Source: JALYZC01 sp963725645
Lineage (GTDB): Bacteria > Actinomycetota > Thermoleophilia > Solirubrobacterales > Solirubrobacteraceae
Assembly: GCA_963725645.1 (NCBI GenBank)
Contig: CAVRZD010000005.1
Span: forward strand, 168,116-232,115
Direction: 5' to 3'
Length of the DNA: 64,000 nucleotides
Shown: positions 1-9,725 of the stretch, in pieces
Layout of the letters: each line of letters opens with the position of its first letter
Position numbering within the stretch: the stretch's first letter is position 1
Made by a program: the position numbers and the translations under genes
The notes under the pieces: model-generated
The model's database searches: none
What the model saw: the letters and a program-made list of their open reading frames with translations, nothing else
Told to the model about the DNA's origin: nothing

Positions 1-2372
1 TCGCTGCTGCTCTTCTCGCCGGCCCTGCTGCCGGGCCGGACGCTGTCCTCGGCGGACACGTTCTGGTTCCAGGCGCCGTGGGCGGGAGTGCAAGCCGGCG
101 TCCCTGGTGCGTCCCTCCAACCCCGACATGGACGACGTGCCGGGCGTCTACGTCCCCTTCACGGAGTACCTCGACGACCAGCTGCCCGGCCTCCCGTTGT
201 GGAACCCGCACATCATGAGCGGGCGGCCGTTCGAGGCCAACTCGCAGTCCGCGGCGTTCTCGCCGTTCACGTGGGTCTCGCTCGCGCTGGGGGTGTGGAG
301 ATCCTTCGCGCTGGTCGCGGCGCTCAAGCTGTTGTTGGCCGCGCTCGGGACGTTCCTGCTGGCGCGATCGCTGGGGCAGCGGTTCGGGGGCGCGTTGCTG
401 GCGGGGACGGTGTTCGGGTTCTCCCTCTGGATGGTGCTGTGGGTCGCCTTCAGCGACGCCAGCGTGTGGCTCTGGGCGCCCTGGCTGCTGTGGTTGACCG
501 ACCGCCTGGTGCGCCGGCCCGGCGGACCGGAGGTGGCGGCCCTCGGGCTGGTGGTCGGCCTCCAGTTCCTCGGCGGGCATCCCGAGTCCAGCTTCCACGT
601 GCTGGTGCTCTGCGTCGCGTTCTTCGCGCTGCGCCTGTGGCGCCTTCGCGGCGCAGGCTTGGCTCGACCGACGCTCGCCTTCGGGGGGGCGCTCGCGGCC
701 GGGGGGCTGGTAGCGGCCGTATCGCTCGTGCCCTTCCTCGAGCTCCTGTTCCGCTCCGCCGACCAGGGCCAGCGCGCCGACATCGCAAGCACCTCGGAGC
801 TGGCGAAGCGATTCGCGCTCGGGATCGCGCTCCCCGACTACTGGGGCCGTCCGACGCAGACGGCGCTCGTGCGCTTCGAGTTCGGCCGCGCGATCTACGC
901 GGGCGCCCTGCCGCTGCTGCTCGCGGCCGCCGCGCCGCTGCTGCGGCCGCGGCTGGAGCGGGTCGCGGTGGCCGCCTTCGGGCTGGGCTGCGCCGCGGTG
1001 ATCTTCGGCGTGCCGCCGCTGTTCGACCTCGTGGCTCACCTGCCGGTCTTCCGCGCCGCCCACAACGATCGGCTGGTCTTCGCGATGGTCCTGTGCATCG
1101 CGCTGCTGGCGGGATGGGGACTCGACGACCTGGCCGGTGGCGGTCGCTCCCGCCGGACGCGGCGACTCGTGATCGCCGGTGGCACCCTGCTGGTCGTCGC
1201 GCCGGCGCTGTGGGTGGTCGGCGGCGGGCGCGCGCCGCTCTCGGTCCTCGGCGACGCGCTCGACGTCGCCTGGGGGTTCGCCCGTCCTCCGGGCCCGCTC
1301 GATCCGGCGGCCGGGGACGTCGTGCGCCTGTCCTCAGTGATCCTCTGGGTGAGCTTCGCCGCCGCCGGCCTCGTGCTGGTGATCCTCCGCCTGCGGGGCC
1401 GCCTCGCCGCGGGGGCGTTCGCGGCGCTCGCCGTCGTGCTCGTCGCCGGCGACCTGTTCCGCGCGGGCATGGGCCAGAACCCGGCGATCGAGCGGCGGTA
1501 TGCGACCCAGCCCGCGACGGGCGCCATCCGCTACCTGCAGTCGCGGCGCCCGGCGCGGTTCGTGGGCGTCGGTCAGGTCCCCCAGACGATGCTTCCCATG
1601 CGCTACGGGCTGTACGACGCCCGCGGGTACGACCTGCCCATCGAGCGCCGCTACGACCGCCTCTGGCGACGCGAGGTATCACCGGAATTCCCCAGCCAGG
1701 CGGGCAAGTTCCTGCCCCTGTCGCTCGGCGTCCCGGCGCTCGACGCGCGTCGCCTGCGGACGCTCAGCCTGCTCGGCGTCGCCGACCTCCTCCAGCCGCC
1801 CGGCGACCCGCCGCTGTCGGTCCCCGGGCTGCGCCGCGTGTACGCCGGTCCAGATGCGCGCGTGTACGCCAACGACCGGGCTGTTCCCCGGGCCACGGTG
1901 GTGGGAGGTCAGGAGGTCGTCACCGGCGGTGAGGCGGCGCTGCGCGCCGTCACGCGCCCCGGCTTCGACGCCCGGCGGGTCGCCGTGACCGAGAAGCGGA
2001 TCCCCGGCCTGACGGCATCGACGCAGCCGCCCGCGGGCGAGGCTCGGGTTCGCGCGATCGCGGCCGACAGCGTGCGGGTCGCGCGCGCGCGCCCGGCGGC
2101 CGGGGCTGCTCGTGCTCTCCGACACCTGGTACCCGGGCTGGGAGGCGACCGTGGACGGTCGCCCGGCGCACGTCGAGCGCGTCGACTACGTGCTGCGGGG
2201 GGTGCGTCTGCCCGCGGGCCGGCACGAGGTGGTGTTCCGCTTCCGCCCCGCCAGCTGGACGGCGGGGTGGATCCTCAGCCTGGCGGCTCTGCTGGCGCTG
2301 GCGGGCCTGGCCGGGGTCGAGCTTCGGCGGCGGCGATCAGCAGGCCCGCCAGCACGAGCGCCAGCAGGCTGA
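1..2372 (+). CDS. YfhO-family multi-spanning membrane protein, 5' end outside window, frameshifted
   Basis: The protein is a large hydrophobic membrane protein of the YfhO family, which is linked to glycosylation of cell-wall polymers in Firmicutes; its role here is inferred. Family marks are the N-terminal WNPHIMSGRPF segment after an extracytoplasmic loop, about ten hydrophobic segments, and the C-terminal DTWYPGWEATVDG beta-rich module followed by a last membrane segment. The reading frame changes twice: near base 96 and near base 2100. Removing one C at each place joins all parts without a stop (VQAASLVRP and AAGLLVLSD). Its start lies left of the window. Its end overlaps the convergent O-antigen ligase-like gene by about 98 bases. 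Confidence 0.85.
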
Positions 2373-3767
2373 CGGCGGGCATCTCCCAATCCCAGTCGAT
2401 GCCCGCGTGGAGCGCCCACGTCGTCGCCGCCGCCACGGCCCCGGCGGCGAGCCCGCGGTCGCGGCGCAGCGCCTCCCGCGCGCACAGGGCCACGCCCGCG
2501 AAGGCCGCCGCCAGCGCCGCCAGGCCGACCAGCCCGAGCTCGGCCGCCGTCTCCAGGTACAGCGAGTGCGCATCGAGCGCCGCGTCCCGCACCGTGCGCT
2601 CGCGCAGCCACTCGACGCCGAAGCCGCTCGAGCCGACGCCGTCGATGGGATGGTGGGCGAACGAGCGCAGCGCCACCCGCCAGTACTCGTAGCGGTTGGT
2701 CTGCACCGAGCTCAGGCGGCTCGCGTCGCGCGCTTGACCTTCGAGGAGGGGTGCTCGCGCGCGGCCCCGACGAGCAGCGTGCCCGCCATCAGCGCGACGA
2801 CCAGTCCGACGGCGATCCGGCCGAACCGCGGCGGGAGGGGCAGGGCATTCGTACGCACCCTCCCGGCCCGCTCGACCCGGCAGGCGTAGGCCTGCGCGGC
2901 CGCCGTCCCCGCCATCACCACGATCAGCACGACGAGCATCGCGGCGCCCTCGGCCTCGCGGGTGGACGTCGAGCCGGACAGCGACTCGACCCCCGCCAGC
3001 TGGCTGCCCACGAGCGTCGCGACCGCGCCGGCCTCCAGCGACAGCGCCGCCGCGCGCAGCTGCGGCCAGGTCGGGGCGACCGCCAGCAGGACGACGAGTC
3101 CGGCGGCGAGCGCCGCCAGCGCGCCGCGCGAGAACGACAGGTACGTCGCCAGGCCGAGCGGCGCCGCCGCGGCCACCGCCGCAACCCGCACGGCGGTGGC
3201 ACGCTCGGGATCGCCGGCCAGGCGCGCGCACAGCACGAAGCCGATGGCCGCCAACGCGCCCATCGCGTTCCAGTAGGTGAGCGGCAGGTCCAGGCGCCCG
3301 AACGCGGCCCGCGTGTGGTGGAGGTGGACGATGCCGGGGAGGAGCCGGTCGGAGAGCCCGTAGAGGACGACGATCACGGTGCCGGCCGCGAGCGCGGGCT
3401 CGACCGCGCGGGCGGCGCGCCGGTCGCGCAGCAGCGCCGCCGCAGCGATCAGGGCGCCGAGGTAGAGCACGAGCCGCTGCACGTCGCGGAACGCCGGGCC
3501 GGCCAGCGGCGCCCACGCGAGCGACACGGCGCTCCAGGCCGCGAGCGCCGCCAGGCCGACCAGCGTCAGGCGCCCGGCGCGGCTTGCGGGCAGCGGCCGC
3601 GGGACCGTCAGGGCCGCGACCGCGACGAGCAGCCAGGCGAGGATCCCGGCGATCAGGCGCGGGACGGCGGGCTGCGTCGTCTCGAAGTAGCCGCCGGAGT
3701 AGAACGCGAGCACCGTCGGCCCGGCCAGCAACGCGACGCGCGAGCAGGCGAGGACTGCGGGGCGCAT
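2275..3767 (-). CDS. O-antigen ligase/polymerase-like membrane protein (Wzy_C type), frameshifted
   Basis: This is a multi-pass membrane protein of the O-antigen ligase / Wzy polymerase group, which joins or polymerises lipid-linked sugar chains outside the membrane. The N-terminal 350 residues carry about nine membrane segments. After a frame change near 2720-2745 the other frame gives the typical periplasmic loop (SSVQTNRYEYWRVAL, then HHPIDGVGSSGFG and DAHSLYLETAAELG) and the final membrane helices. The frame step needs one lost base or two extra ones. The start ATG shares a CATG with a possible plus-strand ATG at 3766. It lies in a polysaccharide locus, which fits. The specific sugar substrate cannot be read from sequence. 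Confidence 0.82.
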
Positions 3768-3834
3768 GGCCGCGGCAGCCTACCCGGAGGCTCGACAGCG
3801 CAGCACGGCGCTGCATTCGGGATGCTTCCGCGCT

Positions 3835-4767
3835 GTGCCGACTCCACGGTCCCCCCTCAACCGGCGCCTGGCCCGCGCCCGCCGGCTGCTCGCCGCCGCG
3901 GGCGAGGAGAGCTTCGTCCTCCCGGGCCGTTCGGAGCGGACGCGCTGGATCTACCCGGCGCTGGCCGAACTGACCCGCCGCTACGCGGAGGCGCCGGCTC
4001 CGACGAAGGCGGAGACCGCGCTGGAGGCGGCCGGCGGTCTGACGCGGTTCGAGTACCGCGTGTTCTCCCAGAACGGCGAGGACGGCGTCCTCGCCGAGCT
4101 CCTCCGGCGCGCCGGCGTGACGCGGCCGGGGTCGTTCGTCGAGTTCGGCGTGCAGAGCGGGCGTGAGGGCAACTGCGTGTTCCTCGCGGACGTGCTCGGT
4201 TGGAGCGGCCTGTTCATGGAGATGGCCGAGGACCAGCACGCGGCGCTCGAGCGCAAGTACCGCGCCAACCCGCGGGTGCGCACCCAGCGCGCCCAGGTGA
4301 CCGCGGACAACGTCGAGGACCTGTTCGCGCGGGGCGGGGTGCCGGAGGAGCCCGATGTCGTCTCGATCGACGTCGACGGGCCGGAGTACTGGATCTGGCA
4401 GGCGCTGCGTCGCTTCCGCCCGCGCGTGGTCGTCGTCGAGTACAACAGCTCCCTCGATCCCGCGACCCGGCTCGTCCAGCCCGCCGACGCTCCGGCGGGG
4501 TGGAGCGGAACGGACCACTACGGCGCGTCGCTGGGGGCGCTCGACGCCCTGGCCGAGGAGAAGGGCTACCAGCTCGCCCACACCGAGCTCGCGGGCGTGA
4601 ACGCCTTCTTCGTGCGAGCCGACCTCGACATCGAGCTGCCGCCGCGGGACGCGATCCCGGCGCGCGCCCCCAACCACTTCCTCGCCGGGCACGCGCACGT
4701 GCCCGATCCCGGCGGGCTCGAGTACGTGGACCTCGACGCGCCGGCCGGCAGCGGGGTGCACGGCTGA
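3835..4767 (+). CDS. FkbM-like SAM-dependent methyltransferase family protein
   Basis: About 310 residues. It has a Rossmann-like core: SQNGEDGVLAELL, then the SAM-site strand FVEFGVQSGREGN, then a conserved PDVVSIDVDGPEYWIW segment and VVVVEYNSS. This layout matches a family usually annotated as FkbM-like or hypothetical methyltransferases found in surface polysaccharide loci. The upstream ATG at 3766 overlaps the start codon of the divergent gene, and its first 23 residues look non-coding, so the GTG at 3835 (MPTPRSPLNRRL) is preferred. The stop overlaps the presumed start of the AftD-like gene. The acceptor is unknown. Confidence 0.7.
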   Translation: MPTPRSPLNRRLARARRLLAAAGEESFVLPGRSERTRWIYPALAELTRRYAEAPAPTKAETALEAAGGLTRFEYRVFSQNGEDGVLAELLRRAGVTRPGSFVEFGVQSGREGNCVFLADVLGWSGLFMEMAEDQHAALERKYRANPRVRTQRAQVTADNVEDLFARGGVPEEPDVVSIDVDGPEYWIWQALRRFRPRVVVVEYNSSLDPATRLVQPADAPAGWSGTDHYGASLGALDALAEEKGYQLAHTELAGVNAFFVRADLDIELPPRDAIPARAPNHFLAGHAHVPDPGGLEYVDLDAPAGSGVHG

Positions 4768-7700
4768 GGCTCCGCCGGGACAGCGCGATCCCGCTCGGGC
4801 TGGCCGCCGGCGCCTTCGTCCTGGCCATCCTGCAGCGTCCCGGCCTGGCGTCGTCGGACACCAAGATCGACCTCCACGTCTCGCCGGGCCGCTTCCTCAG
4901 CGACGTCGCGTCGGTCTGGACGCCGTCTGGCTCGCTCGGCCACGTGCAGGGCGGCCAGTACGGCGGCTACCTGTTCCCGATGGGGCCGTTCTTCGCCGGC
5001 CTGCACGCGATCGGGCTGTCGCCCTGGCTGATCGACCGGCTGTGGCTGGGCCTCCTGCTGGCGCTGTCCGCCTGGGGCATCGTGCGCCTGATCGACGACC
5101 TGCTGCAGGGGCGCTACGGCCCGCACCGCGGGGTCGCGCATCTGGCGGCCGGGGCGATCTTCCTGCTCAACCCCTACGTGGTGGTCTTCGCCAACCGCAC
5201 GAGCGTGACGCTGCTCGGCTACGCCGCGCTGCCGTGGCTGCTGCTGGCCGTCCACCGCGGCGTGCGCACGCCCGGGCGGTGGTGGTGGCCGGCGGCGTTT
5301 GCGCTGCTCGTCACGTCCACCGGCGGCGGGGTGAACGCCGCGGTGACGGGCTGGATCCTGCTCGCGCCGCTGCTGCTGTTCGTCTACGAGCTCGGCATCG
5401 TCGGTGTCCCGTGGCGGGACGCGCGCGCCTTCGCCTGGCGCGCCGCGGTGGTCACGCTCGGCGCCTCGCTGTGGTGGATCGGGCCGATCCTCGTGCAGGC
5501 CCTGTACGGGATCGACTTCCTCAAGTTCACCGAGCAGCCGGGCACCATCTGGGGGACCACGAGCCTGCCGGAGAGCCTGCGGCTGATGGGCTACTGGCTC
5601 TCCTACATCGACGTCGGCTTCACCGGGACGACGCGGCTGTTCTTCGACGACGCGCACGTCCTGCTCTTCTCCGTCCCGGTGGTCACCGCGACGCTGCTCG
5701 TGCCCGCACTCGCGCTCGCGGGCTTCGGCTGGACGCGGCGCTGGCGCTACGGGCCCTTCTTCCTGGCGCTGTGCCTGCTCGGGCTCCTGCTGATGGCGGC
5801 CGGGTTCCCCGAGGGCACGCCCCTGCGCCGCGGGTTGACGTTCATCTACAACCACGTCTCCTTCGTCCAGTTCCTGCGGACCACCTACAAGGTCGGACCG
5901 CTCGTCGCGCTCTCCCTGGCCGTGCTGGGGGGCGCGGGCGCCGCGGAGGCGTGGCGACGAATCGGGCCCGCCCGCCTGGCGCGGCCGCTGCTGGCCGCCG
6001 GCGCGGCGGCGCTGCTCGCGCTGGCCGCGTGGCCGCTGACCACCGGTCGCGCCGTCGATCGACCAGGTCACGTGGAAGGCGATCCCCACGGCGTGGACGC
6101 ACGCCGCCGGCGAGCTCGACCGCACGCTCCCGCGCAACACCCGTGCCGTTGTGATGCCCGGCCAGCTGTTCGCGTTCTACCGCTGGGGCGGAACGGTGGA
6201 CTCGATCCTGCCCGCGCTGACGAAGCGGCCGGTCGCCGTGCGCAACGTCGTCCCGTACGCCGACCTGCACGCCATCGACCTGCTCTGGACCGTGGACAGC
6301 CTCGTCCAGCAGCAGCGCCTCTATCCCGGCCAGCTGCGCCCGCTGCTCGGCCTGCTGGGGGCGGGCGCCCTCGTCGTCGGCTCCGACGACGACCTCGACC
6401 GCAGCGGCGCCGTCCATCCCGTGGACGCCGCGCGGGTGCTCGACGGGCAGGGCTTCGCGCGCCCCGACCGAGCCTACGGACCGATTCGCCGGCTCGGTGC
6501 GCCGCCGGGCGAGCTCGGCGAGGCGGCCGCACTCCCCGAGGTCCGCCGTTACGACCTGCATCCGACGCGCCCGATGGTGCGCGTGGAGCCCGCCGGCCCC
6601 GCCACCGTCGTCGACGGCGCGGCCGAGGCGCTCACCGGGCTGGCCGCGCTCGGCGCGCTCCCCGCCGACAGGCCGCTGTTCTACGCCGCCGACCGCACTC
6701 CGGCGCAGATCCGGGCCGCCGCCGCGGAAGGTGCCGAGGTCGTGGTCACGGACACCAACCGCCGACGAATCTTCGCGACCTCGCGACTGGCCGAGAACAC
6801 GGGGCCCACGCTGGCCGCCGCCGACCCCATGTCGGCGGACGCCGCCGAGCTCAACCCGTTCGCCGCCCGCGGGCGCGCGGCGCAGACGGTGGCCGTCTAC
6901 CGCGGCGTGCGGTACGTGCGATCGCCCGAATCGCCGGGGTTCTCGCTCTTCCCCGAGCATCGGCCGTTCGCCGGCGTCGACGGCTCCGCGGCGACGGCGT
7001 GGATCGCCGACAGGACCCTGACGCCGGCGCAGCGTTGGATCGAGATCGGGTTCAACGCGCCGCGTGACGTCGACCACGTCGACGTCCTGCCCTACGACGA
7101 CGAGCGCGCGGTCGTGGACGTGCTCGAGGTCGCCGGTCGGAACTTCCGCGTGCATCCGGGCTGGAACCGCCTCGCCCTGCACCTCCACCGCGTGCGCTCG
7201 CTGCGTCTCCGCATCGCCAGGACGCACCTCCCGCACGAGCCGGGCGGGGCCGGCGGGCTGACCGAGGTGCGCATCCCGGGCGTGTCGGTCACAGAGGCGC
7301 TGCGCCCGCCGGTCGTGGCCGAGCGCGCCCTGCACGGACAGGACCTGGCGCGGACGCCGCTGGCCTACGTGCTCGCCCGCACGACGGGGGACGCGCCCTT
7401 CCGGCGCGCCGCGGTGACCGGGCCCCAGACGGCCCAGGACGCGCGCAACCGCGGGGACGGCGAGGCGGCGATCGCTCGGCTGATCGATCCGCCGGCCGCC
7501 CGGAGCTGGCGTCTGGACGCGTGGACCTCGCCCGCGCCGTCCACGCCGGACTCCCTCCTGGATCGCCTGGCCGGCCTTCGCTCCGCGGTCCGCTTCGACA
7601 GCTCGAGCCGGTACGAGAACCAGCCGCGCTACCGCGCGTCGGGCGCCTTCGACGCGGCCGGTGGTCGCGCGTGGGTGAGCGATTACATCATCGGCCGCGC

Positions 7701-9049
7701 GGCCTGGATCGGCTGGAGCTCGCCCGCGCCCCTGACCGTCTCGCGCCTGCGCCTGCGGCCGGCGCCGCTCCACGTGCGCTTCCCCACGCGGGTGCGCGTG
7801 GCTTGGCCGGGCGGCGTCACCCCCGTGCTGGCCGTCGGCCCCGGCGGGGACGTGCTGCTGCCGCGGCCGGTCCGCGCGCGCTCGATTCCGGATCGACGTG
7901 GTCGACGCACGCTTTCCGCCGGGCACCAGCGCCGCACAGCGCAAGCGGCGCGCGGTCGCCGTGGGCGAGATCGCCGTCCCCGGACTGCCCGCGGTCCGGG
8001 TTCCCAGGTCGGGGCCGCTGCGCTCGAGCTGCGCGCTGGCCGGCGTCGAGTTGGGCGGACGCACCATCGGCCTCCAGCCGTCCGGCACGGTGGGAGACCT
8101 CGACGCCGGCCGTCCGCTTCGCGCACGGGGCTGCGGGCCTCCGGCTTCCCTGGCCGCGGGGCCGCAGGAACTGCGATCGACGCCAGGACCGTTCCGCGTG
8201 GACCTCCTGCGGCTGCGCTCGGCCGCGCCCGCCGGCGCCGTGGCGCCGTTCGGCGGCGGCCGGGTGGTCGACCCCGGTCGTCAGGGCCGTGGCCGCTACA
8301 CCGGCGTCCGACTGGCCACGCAGCGAACGGGTTGGCTGGTGCTCGGGGAGAGCTTCAACCGTGGCTGGCGTGCCTCGTGCGACGGCCGCGACCTCGGCCC
8401 GCCCAGCGTGATCGACGGCTACGCCAACGGGTGGCGGCTGCACCGCGCGTGCCGCGCCGCGAGCTTCACGTTCGCGCCCGGGACGGTGGTCGACTGGGGC
8501 TACTGGGCGTCGGTGCTCGTGTGCCTCGCGCTCGCCGGGATCCTGCTCCTGCGGCGCCCGGGCCGGGCGCGCCGCGCGCCGAACGACGGCGTCGAGCTAC
8601 CCGCCGCGGACCGCCCGGAGGCCTGGCCGCTGCCGCAGGCGGCGCTCGGCGGCGTGGCCGCCGGGGTGGTGCTCGGTTTCGTCTTCGCCCTGCGCTCGGC
8701 GCCGCTGATCGCGGTGGCCGTGGCGGTGATCCTGTGGCGCGGACTGGGCGCGCGGGCGCTGACGGCCGCGGCCGCCGTGCTGCTCGTCGTCGCCGTGCCG
8801 GTCCTCGATCTGCTCGTCGGCTCGCCGGACCTGCCCGACCGCCACTTCAACTACCCGGTGGACAAGATCAGCGCGCACTGGCTCACCGTGGCCGCCGTCG
8901 TGCTGCTGATGGCGGCGCTGTGGCGGACGCTGCGAGCGGCCGCGCGGCGGCGCCCCGGCGAGCCGTCCCAGCCGCCGCCGGCCGCGGTCAGTACGGCCAC
9001 GGCCCCTCGCGATGACCCAGCGCCCGCGCCACGCGGTGCGCCCCGATGA
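4764..9049 (+). CDS. AftD-like alpha-(1->3)-arabinofuranosyltransferase (DUF3367 type), two frameshifts
   Basis: A very large GT-C membrane glycosyltransferase-like protein (about 1425 residues). The N-terminal third has about twelve membrane segments and a conserved early loop with VSPGRFLSDVASVW and GGQYGGYLFPMGPF. The middle part is soluble, with carbohydrate-binding-like beta-rich stretches. The C-terminal part returns to the membrane (WGYWASVLVCLALAG and two later helices). AftD transfers arabinofuranose in mycobacterial arabinogalactan; activity here is inferred from the family. Frames change near 6052 and 7880; removing one C at each restores one protein. No ATG, GTG or TTG precedes the first helix, so the start near 4764 (CTG overlapping the previous stop) is uncertain. 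The 3' end overlaps the convergent methyltransferase by 62 bases. Confidence 0.82.
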
Positions 9050-9725
9050 CGATCGCCGCCTTGACGGCGAGGTTGCGCGCGAACCACGCGAGCTGCGCGA
9101 CCTGGCGTGCGGCGTTTGCCACTCGCTCCCGCCCGTGCAGCGGCTCACGGCGATACTCGGCCAGCGAGCCGTCGCGACCGGCGTAGCGCCACCGGCCCGA
9201 GCCGAACAGCAGGCGCGCGAGCGCCAGCGTGACGCCGACCGACGAGAAGGCGTCGTGGATCAGCATCGTCCCGCCGGCGGGGACCCGGGCGCCCCACCTG
9301 GCGATGTCGTCGCGGGCCGGCGCGTAGCGATGCGCTCCGTCGACGTACAGCAGCTCGACCGGCCCCTCGACGGCTCCGAGCGCCGACTGCGACGCTGCGC
9401 GGACGTGGCGGACCTGCTCGCTCACCCGCGCCCGCTCCAGGTTCGCCACGAACGCCTGGTGGTCGGCCTCGCCCTCGTCGCGGCTGCCGTGGATCTGCTG
9501 CGGGCCGCGATCGTTGCCGGCGTGCGGGTCGATGGCGACCACCTCGACGCCGTCGGCGGCGCCGCGGGCCAGCACGATCGCCGAGCGTCCCCGGTAGGAG
9601 CCGATCTCGACGACCTTCGCGCCGGGCCGCAGCGACCGGGCGCGCTCCCACAGCCGGCGCGCCTGCGCGTCGGTCATCCATCCTTCGACGCCGGCGACGG
9701 CATGCAGCGCATCGTCGAAGCTCAT
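8988..9725 (-). CDS. Class I SAM-dependent methyltransferase
   Basis: 245 residues. Motif I is VVEIGSYRGRSAIVLARGA (about residues 36-54), followed by VVAIDPHAGND and the LLYVDGAHRYAPARDDIARW segment typical of the CmcI/Methyltransf_24 group. The acceptor is unknown, though the context suggests a polysaccharide. The ATG at 9725 overlaps the stop of the upstream glycosyltransferase-flippase gene (ATGA), so both probably form one transcript. The C-terminal 60 residues contain an amphipathic or weakly hydrophobic stretch near WFARNLAVKAAIVIGAHRV. Confidence 0.85.
   Translation of the reverse strand: MSFDDALHAVAGVEGWMTDAQARRLWERARSLRPGAKVVEIGSYRGRSAIVLARGAADGVEVVAIDPHAGNDRGPQQIHGSRDEGEADHQAFVANLERARVSEQVRHVRAASQSALGAVEGPVELLYVDGAHRYAPARDDIARWGARVPAGGTMLIHDAFSSVGVTLALARLLFGSGRWRYAGRDGSLAEYRREPLHGRERVANAARQVAQLAWFARNLAVKAAIVIGAHRVARALGHREGPWPY

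Noticed and set aside
2275..4761. 828-codon minus-strand reading frame as one protein
   Set aside because: Only its last part (to about 2740) is the O-antigen ligase tail; the rest is antisense to the FkbM-like gene and lacks stops because of high GC.
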